DNA of 64,000 bases from Tenebrionibacter intestinalis (GCF_016632365.1 NZ_JAEPBH010000002.1:108979-172978); one strand, 5' to 3'; positions 1-10,534 are shown, numbered from the stretch's first letter. Notes: generated from the sequence alone by a model not told the origin. Numbers and translations are program-made.

Positions 1-141
1 CCACGCTTCAAGGATACGCCTGAAATGCGCTAGCTGGGCTTCGTTCATATACTCTTCGCCCGGTTTCTCCTGATATGGCTCCACCCCAGCGATGGCGAGA
101 ATACTCAGGGACGATGTTTTACGGTTTTGCCCTTCTTGCAT
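1..141 (-). CDS. dksA: RNA polymerase-binding transcription factor DksA, N-terminal part
   Basis: Only the first 47 codons lie in the window; the rest runs off the left edge. The reverse strand opens with MQEGQNRKTSSLSILAIAGV and continues through the conserved EPYQEKPGEEYMNEAQL stretch, which I recognise as the DksA N-terminus. In the family, DksA binds the RNA polymerase secondary channel and acts with ppGpp to repress rRNA promoters and activate amino-acid promoters; the coiled-coil tip and zinc finger lie outside the window. It sits downstream of sfsA on the same strand, as in E. coli, with a gap of about 170 bp that can hold its own promoter. Confidence 0.95.
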   Translation of the reverse strand, partial: MQEGQNRKTSSLSILAIAGVEPYQEKPGEEYMNEAQLAHFRRILEAW

Positions 142-315
142 GTTGCTTCTCCTTAACACGCACTATCGATCCCCATTGGAGGGGGAAAAAACAGGCCGCT
201 ATAAATAACAGAAGCTTTTCCGTATGGCAATTGTATTAAATCCTCCTCTTGACAAGCCTGTGAAGAAAAGCGTATTGGTTTGCGGTCCGGACGCGTAAGT
301 AAGCCTAATGTATTT

Positions 316-1020
316 TCATACACTGACAGGAACAGGGGAAACAAGCGTTATTGCCGCCGGGTTCATTTCCGCTTTCCAGGCCAGAATGTCTACGCCGCAT
401 TGAGCTGCTTCGTATAACAGACGGGCGTATTTATCATCAATATGTTGCGCTGCCGCCACGCTGTCGATAGCGGAATGGAGCACGGCAAACAGCAATACCG
501 CGCGTTTTCCATCATGAGCGACGCTCATGAGTTCCCGTAAATGCTTTTGTCCACGCAGCGTTACGGCATCAGGAAAAAAGCCATTGTTTTGTTCAGCCAG
601 CGTGACTGATTTCACTTCAATATAGCAGTCAACCCGATTATCCGCCTGTAGCTTAAAATCTATCCGGCTTCGCTCGGCGCCATATTTAACTTCGCTAAGT
701 ATATTCTTATAGCCGCGTAAGTCCGGAATTCGTCCTTCACTTATTGCTTCTTTTACAACGGCGTTGGCCCGTAACGTATTGACACAAATTATTGCGCCAT
801 TTTGCGTTTGCGTGAGCTCCCAGGTATGGGGGTATTTACGCGTAGCGCTGGGGGAGGTGGAATACCATACGGTGTCGCCTGGCGTGGCGCAGCCGGTCAT
901 CGCACCGGTATTCGGGCAGTGTAGCGTGAGTAACCGACCGTCGGGCGTGATCACATCGGCAAGAAAACGCTTATAGCGTTTAATCAGCGTAGCGGGCTCA
1001 AGCGGGGAGGTGAATTCCAT
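316..1020 (-). CDS. sfsA: Sugar fermentation stimulation protein SfsA
   Basis: 234-residue protein of the SfsA family, a nuclease-fold DNA-binding protein first linked to maltose gene expression. It starts [20 protein letters not shown] and carries the conserved blocks [18 protein letters not shown] and YIEVKSVTL, the last with the PD-(D/E)XK-like acidic and lysine residues. I chose the ATG at 1020 and not the longer reading from 1044 because family members begin MEF and an AAAAGGAAAA ribosome site sits just upstream. It starts 13 bp after thpR stops, so the two are probably cotranscribed, ahead of dksA. The exact biochemical role of the family remains unclear. Confidence 0.93.
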   Translation of the reverse strand: MEFTSPLEPATLIKRYKRFLADVITPDGRLLTLHCPNTGAMTGCATPGDTVWYSTSPSATRKYPHTWELTQTQNGAIICVNTLRANAVVKEAISEGRIPDLRGYKNILSEVKYGAERSRIDFKLQADNRVDCYIEVKSVTLAEQNNGFFPDAVTLRGQKHLRELMSVAHDGKRAVLLFAVLHSAIDSVAAAQHIDDKYARLLYEAAQCGVDILAWKAEMNPAAITLVSPVPVSV

Positions 1021-1033
1021 ACTTTTCCTTTTA

Positions 1034-1570
1034 TTAAGGGGCATTGCCTAGCGGCCAGCGCGATAGTAAGCGATAGTGCGTACGGCCGCGTTCGAACACC
1101 GACGCATAAAGCGCAAATGCATTGACCGGCCATTGCCAGGCGAAGCCGGGGGGCGGCAACGATACGCTATCGCTTGCCTGTCGATAGAGCGTAACGTGGG
1201 GGTGAAACGGCTGAGGATTCTGAGCGCAGCCGCTGCGGGCAGCCTGCGAGCGCAGTATTGAGGCAAGTTGCAACAGCCCGCGCGGCGTGCGGCGCGGCCC
1301 GAGCCATACAACGCGCGGGCGCGGCCAGTGGCCGGCGTCGTTTAGCGTCAGGGTAAAACCTGGCTGACGGATACGCCCGGCTAACGTGCAGAGCGCCTGC
1401 TGTTTTTGCGCGCCGATTTCGCCGAGAAACGCCAGCGTCATGTGCAAATTAGCTGCGGCGACCGGGCGGCCTGCGTGCGCAGGAAAGCATTGCGCGCGCC
1501 AGTAGACTATCTGTTGCTGAAGTTCGTCAGGTATTTCAAGGGCGAAAAACAGGCGGCGGGTCGTGGACAT
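1034..1570 (-). CDS. thpR: RNA 2',3'-cyclic phosphodiesterase (2H family)
   Basis: 178-residue 2H phosphoesterase, formerly LigT. The two signature HxT motifs are visible: HMTL at residues 43-46 and HVTL at 125-128; in the family these histidines hydrolyse 2',3'-cyclic phosphate ends to 2'-phosphate and can also join tRNA half molecules in the reverse direction in vitro. Length matches the family. It is the first gene of the leftward thpR-sfsA pair and diverges from hrpB across about 90 bp, so both promoters must lie in 1571-1661. Cytoplasmic. The identity is secure; the physiological substrate is unknown even in E. coli. Confidence 0.92.
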   Translation of the reverse strand: MSTTRRLFFALEIPDELQQQIVYWRAQCFPAHAGRPVAAANLHMTLAFLGEIGAQKQQALCTLAGRIRQPGFTLTLNDAGHWPRPRVVWLGPRRTPRGLLQLASILRSQAARSGCAQNPQPFHPHVTLYRQASDSVSLPPPGFAWQWPVNAFALYASVFERGRTHYRLLSRWPLGNAP

Positions 1571-1661
1571 AGCTCTCTCTCATGCGGGCCGGGGTATTTC
1601 CGGCGGGCTGCGTTTTAAATCGGCAATGCCACAATGGCGCAGCGTGCGGTGAACGGCGTCG

Positions 1662-4139
1662 ATGCTACAATGTCGCCGTTTATTTGTTAACCCCGGGGTG
1701 TTTTTTGTGACTACTTTACCCGTTGAGGCCGTGCTGCCTGAGCTGTTGTCGGCGCTGGAGCGCGCGCCGCAGGTGTTGCTTAACGCGCCCACTGGCGCAG
1801 GCAAATCGACCTGGCTGCCGCTGGCGCTGCTGCGCGAGCGCAAGCCCACAGGCCGTATTATTATGCTGGAACCGCGGCGGCTGGCCGCGCGCAACGTGGC
1901 GCAGCGGCTTGCAGAACAGCTTGGCGAGCAGCCGGGTGAAACCGTGGGGTATCGTATGCGAGCCGAAAGTTGCGTGGGGCCGCAAACCCGGCTGGAGGTC
2001 GTGACCGAAGGCATACTCACACGCATGATCCAGCGCGACCCGGCGCTTAGCGGCGTGTCGCTGGTGTTGCTCGATGAGTTCCACGAGCGCAGCCTCCAGG
2101 CGGATTTGGCGCTGGCGCTGCTGCTGGAGGTGCAACAGGGGCTGCGTGATGACTTACAACTGCTAATCATGTCGGCCACGCTCGACAGCACGCGGCTGAG
2201 CGCGCTGTTGCCGCAGGCGCCGGTGATTGTTTCTGAAGGCCGCGCCTGGCCGGTAACGCGCCGTTTCCAGGCGCTGCCTGCGCATCAGCGCTTTGATGAG
2301 GCGGTAGCCATCGCTACGGCGCAACTTATGCGCGAGGAGCCGGGGTCATTGCTATTGTTTCTGCCCGGCGTAGGGGAGATTGAGCGTGTGCAGGCGCTAT
2401 TGCGCGAGCGGGTGGCGGCGGATGTTATACTGTGTCCGCTTTACGGCGCGCTGCCGCTGGAGGCGCAGCGTCGCGCGATTCTTCCCGCCGCGCGCGGTCA
2501 GCGCAAAGTGGTGCTGGCGACGAATATTGCGGAAACCAGTTTGACGATTGAAGGTATTCGGCTGGTGGTGGACGCCGCGCTGGAGCGCGTGGCGAAGTTT
2601 GAGCCGCGCAGCGGCCTGACGCGGCTGGCGACTCAGCGCGTCAGCCAGGCTTCAATGATCCAGCGCGCGGGCCGCGCCGGGCGGCTTGAGCCGGGCGTCT
2701 GTCTGCACCTGATCGGGGCTGAGCAGGCGGCGCGCGCGGCGGCCCAGGCTGAGCCGGAAATACTGCAAAGCGATTTATCGGGGCTGCTGCTGGAGCTGTG
2801 CCAGTGGGGCTGCTGCGACGTCACGCAAATGTGTTGGCTGGACGCGCCGCCAGCGGCGAACCTGGCTGCCGCGCGCCGCCTGCTTGCCTCGCTCGGCGCG
2901 CTGGACGATGCCGGGCGTCTGACAGCCCGTGGTCGGCAGATGGCGCAAATGGGTATAGATCCGCGGCTGGCGGCGATGCTGACTTCGGCGCAAAGCCGTG
3001 ACGAGCAGGCCACAGCGGCGCGCCTGGCGGCTATCCTTGAAGAACCGCCGCGCGCTGGCGACAGCGATCTGCGTAATGCGCTGGCGCGTGGCCAGAACCA
3101 CTGGCGACAGCGCGCGCGCCAGCTTAGCCGGCGTCTGGAAAACCAGGGCGGTGAGTGCGATGCCGCGTTAGCCGCCGGATTGCTGGCGGCCGGCTTTGCT
3201 GACCGTATCGCCCGCCGTCGCGGTCAGGAAGGGCGCTACCAGTTGGCGAACGGTATGGGCGCAATGCTTGAGCGCGATGATGCGCTCACGCGTTATGAGT
3301 GGCTTATCGCACCGCTGCTGCTGCAGGGGGACCGTTCGCCGGACGCCCGCATTCTGCAGGCGCTGCCGCTGGATATTGACGCGCTGATGGCGCACTATCC
3401 GCATTTGCTTGTACAGAGCGACAGCGTAGAGTGGGACGACGATAAAGGCACGCTCAGGGCCTGGCGACGCTGGCGTATTGGCCAGTTAACGATAAAGCGT
3501 CAGCCGCTGAACCAGCCCACAGAGTCTGAGTTACACCAGGCTATGCTTAACGGTATCCGCGATAAAGGGCTGGGCGTGCTTGACTGGAGTGAATCGGTAT
3601 CGCAGCTTCGCCTGCGGCTAATGTGCGCCGCGCGCTGGCTGCCGGAGCATCCGTGGCCTGAGGTCGATGATGCCGCGCTGCTGGCCTCGCTGGAGCGCTG
3701 GCTGCTGCCGCAGTTGGGCGGCGTGCGTTCATTGCAGGCGCTTAAGCGCGTCGATCTGACTCAGGCGCTGTATAGCCTGCTTGACTGGCCGCAGCGTCAA
3801 CGGCTGGATAGAGAGCTGCCTGAGCATTACACTGTGCCGACCGGCAGCCGTATTGCCATTCGCTATGATGCGCAAAACCCGCCTGCGCTGGCGGTGCGAA
3901 TGCAGGAAATGTTCGGCGAGGCCCGAACGCCCGCTATCGCCAGCGGCCGCGTGCCATTGGTGCTGGAACTGCTCTCGCCTGCGCGGCGTCCGTTACAGAT
4001 AACCCGCGATCTTGCGGCCTTCTGGCGCGGCGCTTACCGCGATGTGCAAAAAGAAATGAAAGGGCGTTATCCGAAACACGTATGGCCCGACGATCCGTCT
4101 TCTGCTGCGCCTACCCGACGCACTAAAAAATATCAGTAG
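1662..4139 (+). CDS. hrpB: ATP-dependent RNA helicase HrpB
   Basis: 825-residue DEAH/RHA helicase. Walker A is APTGAGKST at 42-50, the Walker B/DExH box is DEFH at 138-141, then SAT (motif III), TNIAETSLTIEG (motif V) and QRAGRAGR (motif VI), followed by the helicase-associated region and the HrpB-specific C-terminal domain ending PTRRTKKYQ. It begins MLQCRRLFVNPG like E. coli HrpB. The family unwinds RNA from the 3' side and the E. coli protein has no clear phenotype. It lies upstream of mrcB in the same orientation with a gap of 94 bp, as in E. coli, and is probably a separate transcription unit. Confidence 0.95.
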   Translation: MLQCRRLFVNPGVFFVTTLPVEAVLPELLSALERAPQVLLNAPTGAGKSTWLPLALLRERKPTGRIIMLEPRRLAARNVAQRLAEQLGEQPGETVGYRMRAESCVGPQTRLEVVTEGILTRMIQRDPALSGVSLVLLDEFHERSLQADLALALLLEVQQGLRDDLQLLIMSATLDSTRLSALLPQAPVIVSEGRAWPVTRRFQALPAHQRFDEAVAIATAQLMREEPGSLLLFLPGVGEIERVQALLRERVAADVILCPLYGALPLEAQRRAILPAARGQRKVVLATNIAETSLTIEGIRLVVDAALERVAKFEPRSGLTRLATQRVSQASMIQRAGRAGRLEPGVCLHLIGAEQAARAAAQAEPEILQSDLSGLLLELCQWGCCDVTQMCWLDAPPAANLAAARRLLASLGALDDAGRLTARGRQMAQMGIDPRLAAMLTSAQSRDEQATAARLAAILEEPPRAGDSDLRNALARGQNHWRQRARQLSRRLENQGGECDAALAAGLLAAGFADRIARRRGQEGRYQLANGMGAMLERDDALTRYEWLIAPLLLQGDRSPDARILQALPLDIDALMAHYPHLLVQSDSVEWDDDKGTLRAWRRWRIGQLTIKRQPLNQPTESELHQAMLNGIRDKGLGVLDWSESVSQLRLRLMCAARWLPEHPWPEVDDAALLASLERWLLPQLGGVRSLQALKRVDLTQALYSLLDWPQRQRLDRELPEHYTVPTGSRIAIRYDAQNPPALAVRMQEMFGEARTPAIASGRVPLVLELLSPARRPLQITRDLAAFWRGAYRDVQKEMKGRYPKHVWPDDPSSAAPTRRTKKYQ

Positions 4140-4233
4140 CGCGAGCGGAGCATTTGAGACGTTTCTACTTTCATAAGACGCGCAGGACATGACAATCAGG
4201 TCCCTGCGACACGAACTTGTGTGGAGAAAGAGC

Positions 4234-6735
4234 ATGGCGGGGAATGACCGCGAACCGATTGGACGTAAAGGAAGGCCCGAACGTCCTGCAAAAGCGAAGA
4301 CGGCCCGTCGTCGCCTCAGGGAAGAACACGATAACGATGAGTATGACCATTATGACGACGAGGGGAATATGCCACGCAAGGTAAAGAAAGGACGCCCGCC
4401 GCGTAAAAAGCGTAGCTGGCTGTGGTTTTTAATAAAACTGCTGATTGTGCTGGTGGTGGTCTTTATTGCCTACGGCGTTTATCTCGATCAGAAAATCCGC
4501 AGCCGTATTGACGGTAAAGTCTGGCAACTGCCGGCGGCGGTTTTCGGCCGTATGGTAAACCTTGAACCGGACATGCCGTACAGCAAAAACGAGATGGTAA
4601 AACTGCTCGAAGCCACTCAGTATCGGCGGGTAGCGCGCATAACGCGCCCGGGCGAGTTCACAGTGCAGGGCAACAGCATCGATATACTGCGCCGACCGTT
4701 TGATTTCCCGGACAGTAAAGAAGGGCAGATTCGCGCGCGCCTGACGTTCAGCAGCGATCGTCTGGAGTCGATTAAAAACCTCGATACCGGCCGTGAATTT
4801 GGTTTCTTCCGCCTCGATCCGCGGCTTATCACCATGTTGTCATCGCCTAACGGCGAACAGCGCCTGTTCGTGCCGCGCGCCGGCTTCCCGGATCTGCTGG
4901 TGGATACGCTGGTCGCTACCGAAGACCGCCATTTTTATGAACATGACGGCATCAGCCTTTATTCTATCGGCCGCGCGTTTCTTGCCAATATGACCGCCGG
5001 ACGCGCGGTGCAGGGCGGGAGTACGCTAACCCAGCAGTTGGTTAAAAACCTGTTTCTGACCAACAAGCGCACGCTGTGGCGTAAGGCCAACGAAGCGTAT
5101 ATGGCGCTGATTATGGACGCGCGCTACGGCAAAGATCGCATTCTGGAACTGTATCTGAATGAGGTTTATCTCGGCCAGAGCGGCGACGATCAGATTCGCG
5201 GCTTTCCGCTCGCCAGCCTCTACTATTTCGGCCGCCCGGTGGAAGAGCTGAGCCTCGATCAGCAGGCGCTGTTGGTGGGGATGGTAAAGGGCGCTTCTTT
5301 GTATAATCCGTGGCGTAACCCGAAGCTGGCGCTGGAGCGTCGTAACCTGGTGCTGCGTTTGCTGCAACAGCAAAAGATAATCGATCAGGAGCTGTATGAT
5401 ATGCTGAGCGCCCGCCCGCTGGGCGTGCAGCCGCGCGGCGGCGTGATTTCGCCGCAGCCGGCGTTTATGCAGATGGTGCGCCAGCAGTTGCACGACAGAC
5501 TGGGCGACAAAGTAAAAGATCTCTCCGGCGTGAAAATCTTCACCACGTTTGACCCGTTAGCGCAGGATGCGGCGGAAAAAGCCGTCACCGAGGGTATTCC
5601 GGCGTTGATGAAGCAGCGTAAACTCAGCGATCTTGAAAGCGCGATGGTGGTAGTCGATCGCTTTAGCGGCGAGGTACGCGCTATGGTAGGCAGCGCCAAA
5701 CCCGAGTTTGCAGGCTACAACCGCGCCATGCAGGCGCGCCGCTCTATCGGTTCGCTGGCCAAGCCCGCAACCTACCTGACGGCCCTGAGCCAGCCGGATA
5801 AGTATCGCCTGAACACCTGGATTGCTGACGCGCCGCTCTCCATTGCGCAGCCGGGCGGCAAAACCTGGTCGCCGCAAAATGACGATCGTCGCTTCAGCGG
5901 CCAGGTCATGCTGGTGGACGCCCTGACCCGCTCGATGAACGTGCCGACGGTAAACCTTGGTCTGTCGCTGGGGCTGGCGGCGGTTACCGATACCTGGGTT
6001 AAGCTTGGGGTGCCGAGAGAGCAACTGAAACCGGTACCGGCTATGTTGCTTGGCGCGTTGAACCTGACGCCGGTGGAAGTCGCGCAGGCGTTCCAGACCA
6101 TTGCCAGCGGCGGCAACCGTGCGCCGATGTCGGCGTTGCGCTCAGTGATTGCCGAAGATGGCGCCGTGCTTTATCAGAGCTACCCGCAGGCTGAACGCGC
6201 GGTTGCGGCACAGGCGGCTTATATGACGCTATTTACCATGCAGCAGGTTATGCAGCGCGGTACGGGCCGCGCGCTGGGCGCTAAGTTTCCTAAATTGCAC
6301 CTGGCCGGAAAAACCGGCACCACCAACAATCAGGTAGATACCTGGTTTGCCGGTATTGATGGTAAGGAAGTCGTGATTACCTGGGTGGGGCGCGATAACA
6401 ATCAGCCCACGCGCCTGTACGGCTCCAGCGGGGCGATGACGATTTATCAGCGTTACCTGAGCAACCAGTCGCCGATTCCGCTGGATCTGGTGGCGCCGGA
6501 AGATATCGTGGATATCGGCGTGGATAGCATGGGCACCTTCCAGTGCGGCGGCGGACAGCGCCAGCTACCGGTATGGACGACCAACCCCAGCGCGCTATGT
6601 CAGCAAAGCCAGCAGCAGGCTGAGGCGCGCAATCCGTTTAGCCAGTCTTCCGAGCAGCCGCCGCAGCCTGCGCAACAGCAGGAGAAAAGCGACGGCGTCG
6701 CAGGCTGGATTAAGGATATGTTTGGCGGCGATTAA
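4234..6735 (+). CDS. mrcB: Penicillin-binding protein 1B, bifunctional transglycosylase/transpeptidase
   Basis: 833-residue class A PBP that polymerises lipid II and cross-links peptidoglycan in the periplasm. Order: a charged cytoplasmic tail rich in D, E, R and K (1-60), one membrane segment (about 61-84), the UB2H region that binds LpoB, the GT51 glycosyltransferase with catalytic Glu230 in [13 protein letters not shown], and the transpeptidase with SLAK (Ser507), SMN and KTGT. I start at the ATG at 4234 because family members begin [13 protein letters not shown]; a longer in-frame reading from 4189 exists. The Met46 of MPRK matches the internal start that gives the short form in E. coli. 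The C-terminal tail is Q/P-rich and ends [13 protein letters not shown]. Confidence 0.96.
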   Translation: MAGNDREPIGRKGRPERPAKAKTARRRLREEHDNDEYDHYDDEGNMPRKVKKGRPPRKKRSWLWFLIKLLIVLVVVFIAYGVYLDQKIRSRIDGKVWQLPAAVFGRMVNLEPDMPYSKNEMVKLLEATQYRRVARITRPGEFTVQGNSIDILRRPFDFPDSKEGQIRARLTFSSDRLESIKNLDTGREFGFFRLDPRLITMLSSPNGEQRLFVPRAGFPDLLVDTLVATEDRHFYEHDGISLYSIGRAFLANMTAGRAVQGGSTLTQQLVKNLFLTNKRTLWRKANEAYMALIMDARYGKDRILELYLNEVYLGQSGDDQIRGFPLASLYYFGRPVEELSLDQQALLVGMVKGASLYNPWRNPKLALERRNLVLRLLQQQKIIDQELYDMLSARPLGVQPRGGVISPQPAFMQMVRQQLHDRLGDKVKDLSGVKIFTTFDPLAQDAAEKAVTEGIPALMKQRKLSDLESAMVVVDRFSGEVRAMVGSAKPEFAGYNRAMQARRSIGSLAKPATYLTALSQPDKYRLNTWIADAPLSIAQPGGKTWSPQNDDRRFSGQVMLVDALTRSMNVPTVNLGLSLGLAAVTDTWVKLGVPREQLKPVPAMLLGALNLTPVEVAQAFQTIASGGNRAPMSALRSVIAEDGAVLYQSYPQAERAVAAQAAYMTLFTMQQVMQRGTGRALGAKFPKLHLAGKTGTTNNQVDTWFAGIDGKEVVITWVGRDNNQPTRLYGSSGAMTIYQRYLSNQSPIPLDLVAPEDIVDIGVDSMGTFQCGGGQRQLPVWTTNPSALCQQSQQQAEARNPFSQSSEQPPQPAQQQEKSDGVAGWIKDMFGGD

Positions 6736-6760
6736 TTAACTAACCGGATAAACGAATGGA

Positions 6761-6786
6761 AAATGCCTGCTTATGCGCAGGCATTT
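6761..6786 (+). terminator. Hairpin after mrcB
   Basis: AAATGCCTGC pairs perfectly with GCAGGCATTT around a 6-nt loop, 25 bp after the mrcB stop. There is no long U tract, but position and perfect 10-bp stem make it the likely terminator. Confidence 0.65.
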
Positions 6787-6790
6787 AAGG

Positions 6791-7153
6791 TTAAGCGGCG
6801 CTCCGTTTACTTAAAGCCCTTTATCAACGGTGAACGGGCAAAGCGGCCCGCTTTGCCCGCGCCTGCGGTAGCGTAAAGGCACCCTGCTTTGCGCCGCGCT
6901 CATGGCGGCCATCACCTGCGCCCGGTCCGTCCACTTGTCTCGCTGCTCCCCAATCCGCCATTGCGGGCGCTCTCGCCCTGTCTTCGCCTGCGGCTCCCTG
7001 ATTTCAGCGGGCGTCAGCCCCCCATGCTGAAGTCTGCACGGATTAAACGCGAACAGGGATGCAAATAAAAAGTAAAAGGCCCCTAATCCAGACCTCAACG
7101 TGTCCTGGTTTTTTGCATTAACAGAATCGTTATTCAAAGCTTGCTTAACTGAC
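6791..7153 (+). repeat. Direct repeat copy A, left of fhuACDB
   Basis: About 363 bp of non-coding DNA that aligns by eye, in the same orientation, with 13435-13816 on the other side of the fhu operon. Shared landmarks in the same order: TTAAGCGG, ACTTAAAGCCC, GCCTGCGGTAGCGTAAAGGC, CATTGCGGGCGCT, TTCGCCTGCGG, a run near GTTTTTTGC, and CTTAACTGAC at the right edge. A perfect 12-bp inverted repeat at 6835-6859 (CGGGCAAAGCGG, one centre base, complement) has a counterpart in copy B. A 108-codon reading on the minus strand is not preserved as a protein in copy B, so I do not call a gene. Confidence 0.7.
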
Positions 7154-7358
7154 GGATATTATGCGTCAGCAGACGAACTTTTTATGCCTGTTATGTGATT
7201 TAAAGAGCGTTTTCGTTACGTTACGGCAAATAAAAAAAAAGAATTGTGAAGGTGGGGTTAAATTACTGGCGCAGAGCGGTTGAACCCTGCGCTGGCGGCG
7301 TCTGGCGCGCCAGCTTGTTCTTGAAAAGCAGGCTGCGTTTCGCCTATCATTCTTGCCC

Positions 7359-7377
7359 ATAATAATAATTATCGTTT
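7359..7377 (+). promoter_or_regulatory. Fur-like operator upstream of fhuA
   Basis: ATAATAATAATTATCGTTT, 38 bp before the fhuA start, fits the Fur box pattern GATAATGATAATCATTATC at most central positions. Fur repression by Fe(II) of the ferrichrome operon is established in E. coli. No other Fur-like AT block stands out in 7154-7414. Confidence 0.7.
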
Positions 7378-7414
7378 ACGTTCTCAGTTCATTACTCCCT
7401 TAGAGAAAAATACA

Positions 7415-9673
7415 ATGGCGCTTTCCAATATCGGCCTGCCGGCCAACGCTTCTGTTTGTCGTCTTGCCGTGCTGATAGCCGCAGCGGTAGGCGGTATTTC
7501 CGTAACCGCCCGGGCGGCGGACAACAAAGAAGACACCATCACCGTGACCGCCGGCGCGGCGGGCGTTGAGCAGGAAAGTGCGTGGGGGCCGTCTGCAACG
7601 ATTGCCGCCAAACGTACGGCGACGGCGACGAAAACCGATACCCCGATTGAGAAAACCCCCCAGTCGGTTTCTGTTGTCACCCGCGAAGAAATGCAGATGC
7701 GCCAGCCTGCATCGGTGAAAGAAGCGCTGGGCTATACGCCAGGCGTAAACGTCGGCACTCGCGGCGCGTCTAATTCTTACGATTTTGTGGTTATCCGCGG
7801 GTTTACCGCCAACGGCCTGAGTCAGAATAACTATCTGGATGGTCTGAAACTGCAGGGCGACTTTTATAATGATGCGGTTATCGACCCTTATATGCTGGAG
7901 CGCGCGGAGTTAATGCGCGGCCCGACGTCCGTGCTGTACGGAAAAAGTAGCCCGGGCGGCATCATTAATATGGTCAGCAAGCGTCCGGACGCGGACAGCA
8001 TCCGTGAACTTCAGTTTAAAATGGGGTCCGACAACCTGTTCCAGACCGGTATTGATTTTGGCGGCGCGCTGGATGATAACGGCGAATATGCATACCGCCT
8101 GACCGGCGTGGCGCGCTCCAGTAACGCCATGCAGACATATAAAAAAGAGCAACGTTACGCGGTTGCGCCATCCTTTACGTGGAGTCCGGATAGCGATACC
8201 CACCTTACCTTCCTGTCGTATTTCCAGAATGAACCGGATGTTGGTTACTATGGCTGGCTGCCGAAAGAGGGCACCGTTGAGACGTTGCCGAACGGCAAAC
8301 GTCTGGGGCGCGATTTTAACGAAGGCGCCACGAACAATACCTACACGCGTAATGAGAAAATGGTCGGCTATGCTTTCGATCATGCGTTTAACGACACCTT
8401 TACCTTTCGCCAGAACCTGCGTTTTGCCGAAAATAAAACCTCGCAGAACAGCGTGTACGGCGTGGGCGTGTGCAGCGATGCCTATAACGCGGGCAACGCC
8501 CTGTGCAGCGCGTTGCCGGATGCGGAAAAAGGCCGCTATCTGGCGCGCAAATACGTAGCGGATAATGAAAAGCTGCAAAACTTCTCTGTTGACAGCCAGT
8601 TGCAAAGCAAATTCGCTACCGCTGATGTTAAGCACACGCTGTTGACGGGCGTTGACTTTATGCGCATGCGCAATGATATCGACGCCTGGTTCGGTTACGA
8701 CGGCTCTGTGCCGCTGCTGGATCTCAATAATCCGGTAACCGGCGATTTTGATTTTGGCAGCAAAGAAGCGGGGGTTTCCGGCCCGTATTCAGTGGTGAAT
8801 AAGCAGCGCCAGGCCGGTATCTACGTGCAGGATCAGGCCGAATGGAACAACGTTGTCTTTACCGTTGGCGGACGCTACGACTGGGTCAGGCAGGAAGCGG
8901 TAACTCGCGGCGAGACAAAGAGCATCTCTGCGCGTAGCGACAGCCAGTTTACCGGTCGGGCCGGGGTTAATTACCTGTTCGATAATGGTATTACCCCCTA
9001 CCTGAGCTACAGCGAATCTTTTGAGCCTAATACCGGCGCATCGGCCAGCGGCCAGGCGTTTAAGCCATCTAAAGGCCGCCAGTACGAGGCGGGCGTGAAG
9101 TATGTGCCGAAGGATATGCCGGTTGTGGTGACGGGCGCGCTGTTCGAGCTGACTAAGTCTGACAACCTGATGGCGGATCCGGCGCCGAATCATGAGTTTT
9201 TCTCGATTCAGGGAGGGAAAGTCCGCACGCGTGGTCTGGAACTGGAGGCCAAAGCCGCAGTGAATGCCAATATTAACGTGACGGCGTCCTACACTTATAC
9301 CGATGCGCAATACACCACAGACACCAAACTCAAGGGCAATACGCCAGAGCAGGTGCCTGAGCATATGGCTTCGCTTTGGGGCGATTACACCTTTTACGAT
9401 GGCCCGCTTTCCGGCCTGACGCTGGGCGCTGGCGCGCGCTATGTGGGTTCTGCTTATGGTTCCCCGGACAACGCTTTTAAAGTGGGCAGCTACACGGTGG
9501 CGAACGCCGTCGTGAAATATGATCTGGCGCGCCTGGGCATGAGCGGCTCCAGCGTTGCGCTAAATGTAAACAACCTGTTTGACCGCGAATATGTGGCAAG
9601 CTGTTTTCAGACCTACGGCTGCTTCTGGGGGGCCGAGCGTCAGGTGGTTGCGACCGCTACGTTCCGCTTCTGA
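7415..9673 (+). CDS. fhuA: Ferrichrome outer-membrane receptor, TonB-dependent
   Basis: 752-residue TonB-dependent receptor with a signal peptide ending near ARA-AD (about residue 34), a TonB box in the DTITVTA stretch, a plug domain (about 70-190, with SVKEALGYTPGVNVGTRGAS and ERAELMRGPTSVLYGKSSPGG) and a 22-strand barrel ending in TATFRF with a terminal Phe. Two Cys pairs typical of FhuA are present: CSDAYNAGNALC and CFQTYGC near the C-terminus. It imports ferrichrome and related hydroxamates and in E. coli is the receptor for phages T1, T5 and phi80 and for colicin M. The start follows a Fur-like site and an AGAGAAA ribosome site. First gene of fhuACDB. Confidence 0.96.
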   Translation: MALSNIGLPANASVCRLAVLIAAAVGGISVTARAADNKEDTITVTAGAAGVEQESAWGPSATIAAKRTATATKTDTPIEKTPQSVSVVTREEMQMRQPASVKEALGYTPGVNVGTRGASNSYDFVVIRGFTANGLSQNNYLDGLKLQGDFYNDAVIDPYMLERAELMRGPTSVLYGKSSPGGIINMVSKRPDADSIRELQFKMGSDNLFQTGIDFGGALDDNGEYAYRLTGVARSSNAMQTYKKEQRYAVAPSFTWSPDSDTHLTFLSYFQNEPDVGYYGWLPKEGTVETLPNGKRLGRDFNEGATNNTYTRNEKMVGYAFDHAFNDTFTFRQNLRFAENKTSQNSVYGVGVCSDAYNAGNALCSALPDAEKGRYLARKYVADNEKLQNFSVDSQLQSKFATADVKHTLLTGVDFMRMRNDIDAWFGYDGSVPLLDLNNPVTGDFDFGSKEAGVSGPYSVVNKQRQAGIYVQDQAEWNNVVFTVGGRYDWVRQEAVTRGETKSISARSDSQFTGRAGVNYLFDNGITPYLSYSESFEPNTGASASGQAFKPSKGRQYEAGVKYVPKDMPVVVTGALFELTKSDNLMADPAPNHEFFSIQGGKVRTRGLELEAKAAVNANINVTASYTYTDAQYTTDTKLKGNTPEQVPEHMASLWGDYTFYDGPLSGLTLGAGARYVGSAYGSPDNAFKVGSYTVANAVVKYDLARLGMSGSSVALNVNNLFDREYVASCFQTYGCFWGAERQVVATATFRF

Positions 9674-9688
9674 TTTACCTTCCCTCTC

Positions 9689-9710
9689 AGGGCGCGGTTT
9701 GCCGTGCCCT
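9689..9710 (+). terminator. Hairpin between fhuA and fhuC
   Basis: AGGGCGCGG pairs with CCGTGCCCT (one G-T pair) around a 4-nt loop, followed by TTTAACC. It lies between the abundant receptor message and the ABC transporter genes, where a partial terminator or 3'-end stabiliser would lower expression of fhuCDB relative to fhuA. That role is inferred. Confidence 0.45.
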
Positions 9711-9728
9711 TTAACCTACTGGCGAGTT

Positions 9729-10526
9729 ATGCAGGATAAACTGAGCGTTCATGAGGCGACCTTTAGCCTTAACGATGTCACCTTTCGCGTGCCGGGACGC
9801 ACGCTGCTGCACTCTCTTTCTTTAACCTTCCCTGCCGGTAAAGTGACCGGGCTTATCGGCCACAACGGTTCCGGCAAATCGACGCTGCTGAAGATGCTGG
9901 GTCGTCATCAGAAGCCGTCAGAAGGCGATATTGCGCTGGCCGGGCAGCCGTTGGATAGCTGGAGTAGCAAAGCTTTTGCGCGCGTAGCCGCCTACCTGCC
10001 GCAGCAGTTGCCTGCCGCAGAAGGCATGACCGTACGTGAACTGGTGGCCATTGGCCGCTACCCGTGGCACGGCGCGCTGGGCCGCTTTGGCGTGGCCGAT
10101 CGCGAGAAAGTGGAAGAAGCCATTGCCCTGGTTGGACTAAAACCTTTTGCTCACCGGCTGGTGGACAGCCTTTCCGGCGGCGAGCGTCAGCGCGCCTGGA
10201 TTGCCATGCTGGTAGCGCAGGACAGCCGCTGCCTGCTGCTTGATGAACCCACTTCCGCGCTCGACGTCGCCCATCAGGCGGAAGTACACGCGCTGATTCA
10301 GCGCCTCAGCCGTCAGCGCGGGTTGACGGTGATTGCCGTGTTGCACGATATCAATATGGCGGCGCGCTACTGCGACTGGATGGTGGCGCTGCGCGGCGGC
10401 GAAGTCATTGCACAGGGGACGCCCGGGCAATTAATGAACAGCGAAACGCTGGCGCAGATTTACGGCATCCCGATGGGAATTCTGCCGCATCCGTCGGGCG
10501 GTGCGCCGGTCAGTTTTGTCTGGTGA
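9729..10526 (+). CDS. fhuC: Fe3+-hydroxamate ABC transporter ATP-binding protein
   Basis: 265-residue cytoplasmic ATPase of the ferrichrome importer. Walker A GHNGSGKS at 44-51, Q-loop in YLPQQLPAAEGMTV, ABC signature LSGGERQR, Walker B CLLLDEP and the switch His in VLHDINMA. The start is the ATG at 9729; an in-frame reading upstream overlaps fhuA and has no family match. It powers FhuB for uptake of ferrichrome, aerobactin-type and coprogen-type siderophores delivered by FhuD. It follows fhuA by 55 bp and runs into fhuD with almost no spacer, so fhuCDB form one translational block. Confidence 0.96.
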   Translation: MQDKLSVHEATFSLNDVTFRVPGRTLLHSLSLTFPAGKVTGLIGHNGSGKSTLLKMLGRHQKPSEGDIALAGQPLDSWSSKAFARVAAYLPQQLPAAEGMTVRELVAIGRYPWHGALGRFGVADREKVEEAIALVGLKPFAHRLVDSLSGGERQRAWIAMLVAQDSRCLLLDEPTSALDVAHQAEVHALIQRLSRQRGLTVIAVLHDINMAARYCDWMVALRGGEVIAQGTPGQLMNSETLAQIYGIPMGILPHPSGGAPVSFVW

Positions 10527-10534
10527 GGCCGCAA

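Noticed and set aside
1580..2191. Long minus-strand reading frame opposite hrpB
   Set aside because: Shadow of the GC-rich hrpB frame with Ser/Arg-rich composition and no family match.
6811..7137. 108-codon reading frame on the minus strand in repeat copy A
   Set aside because: The homologous copy B does not keep this frame and no family motif is seen; it is more likely a non-coding repeat.
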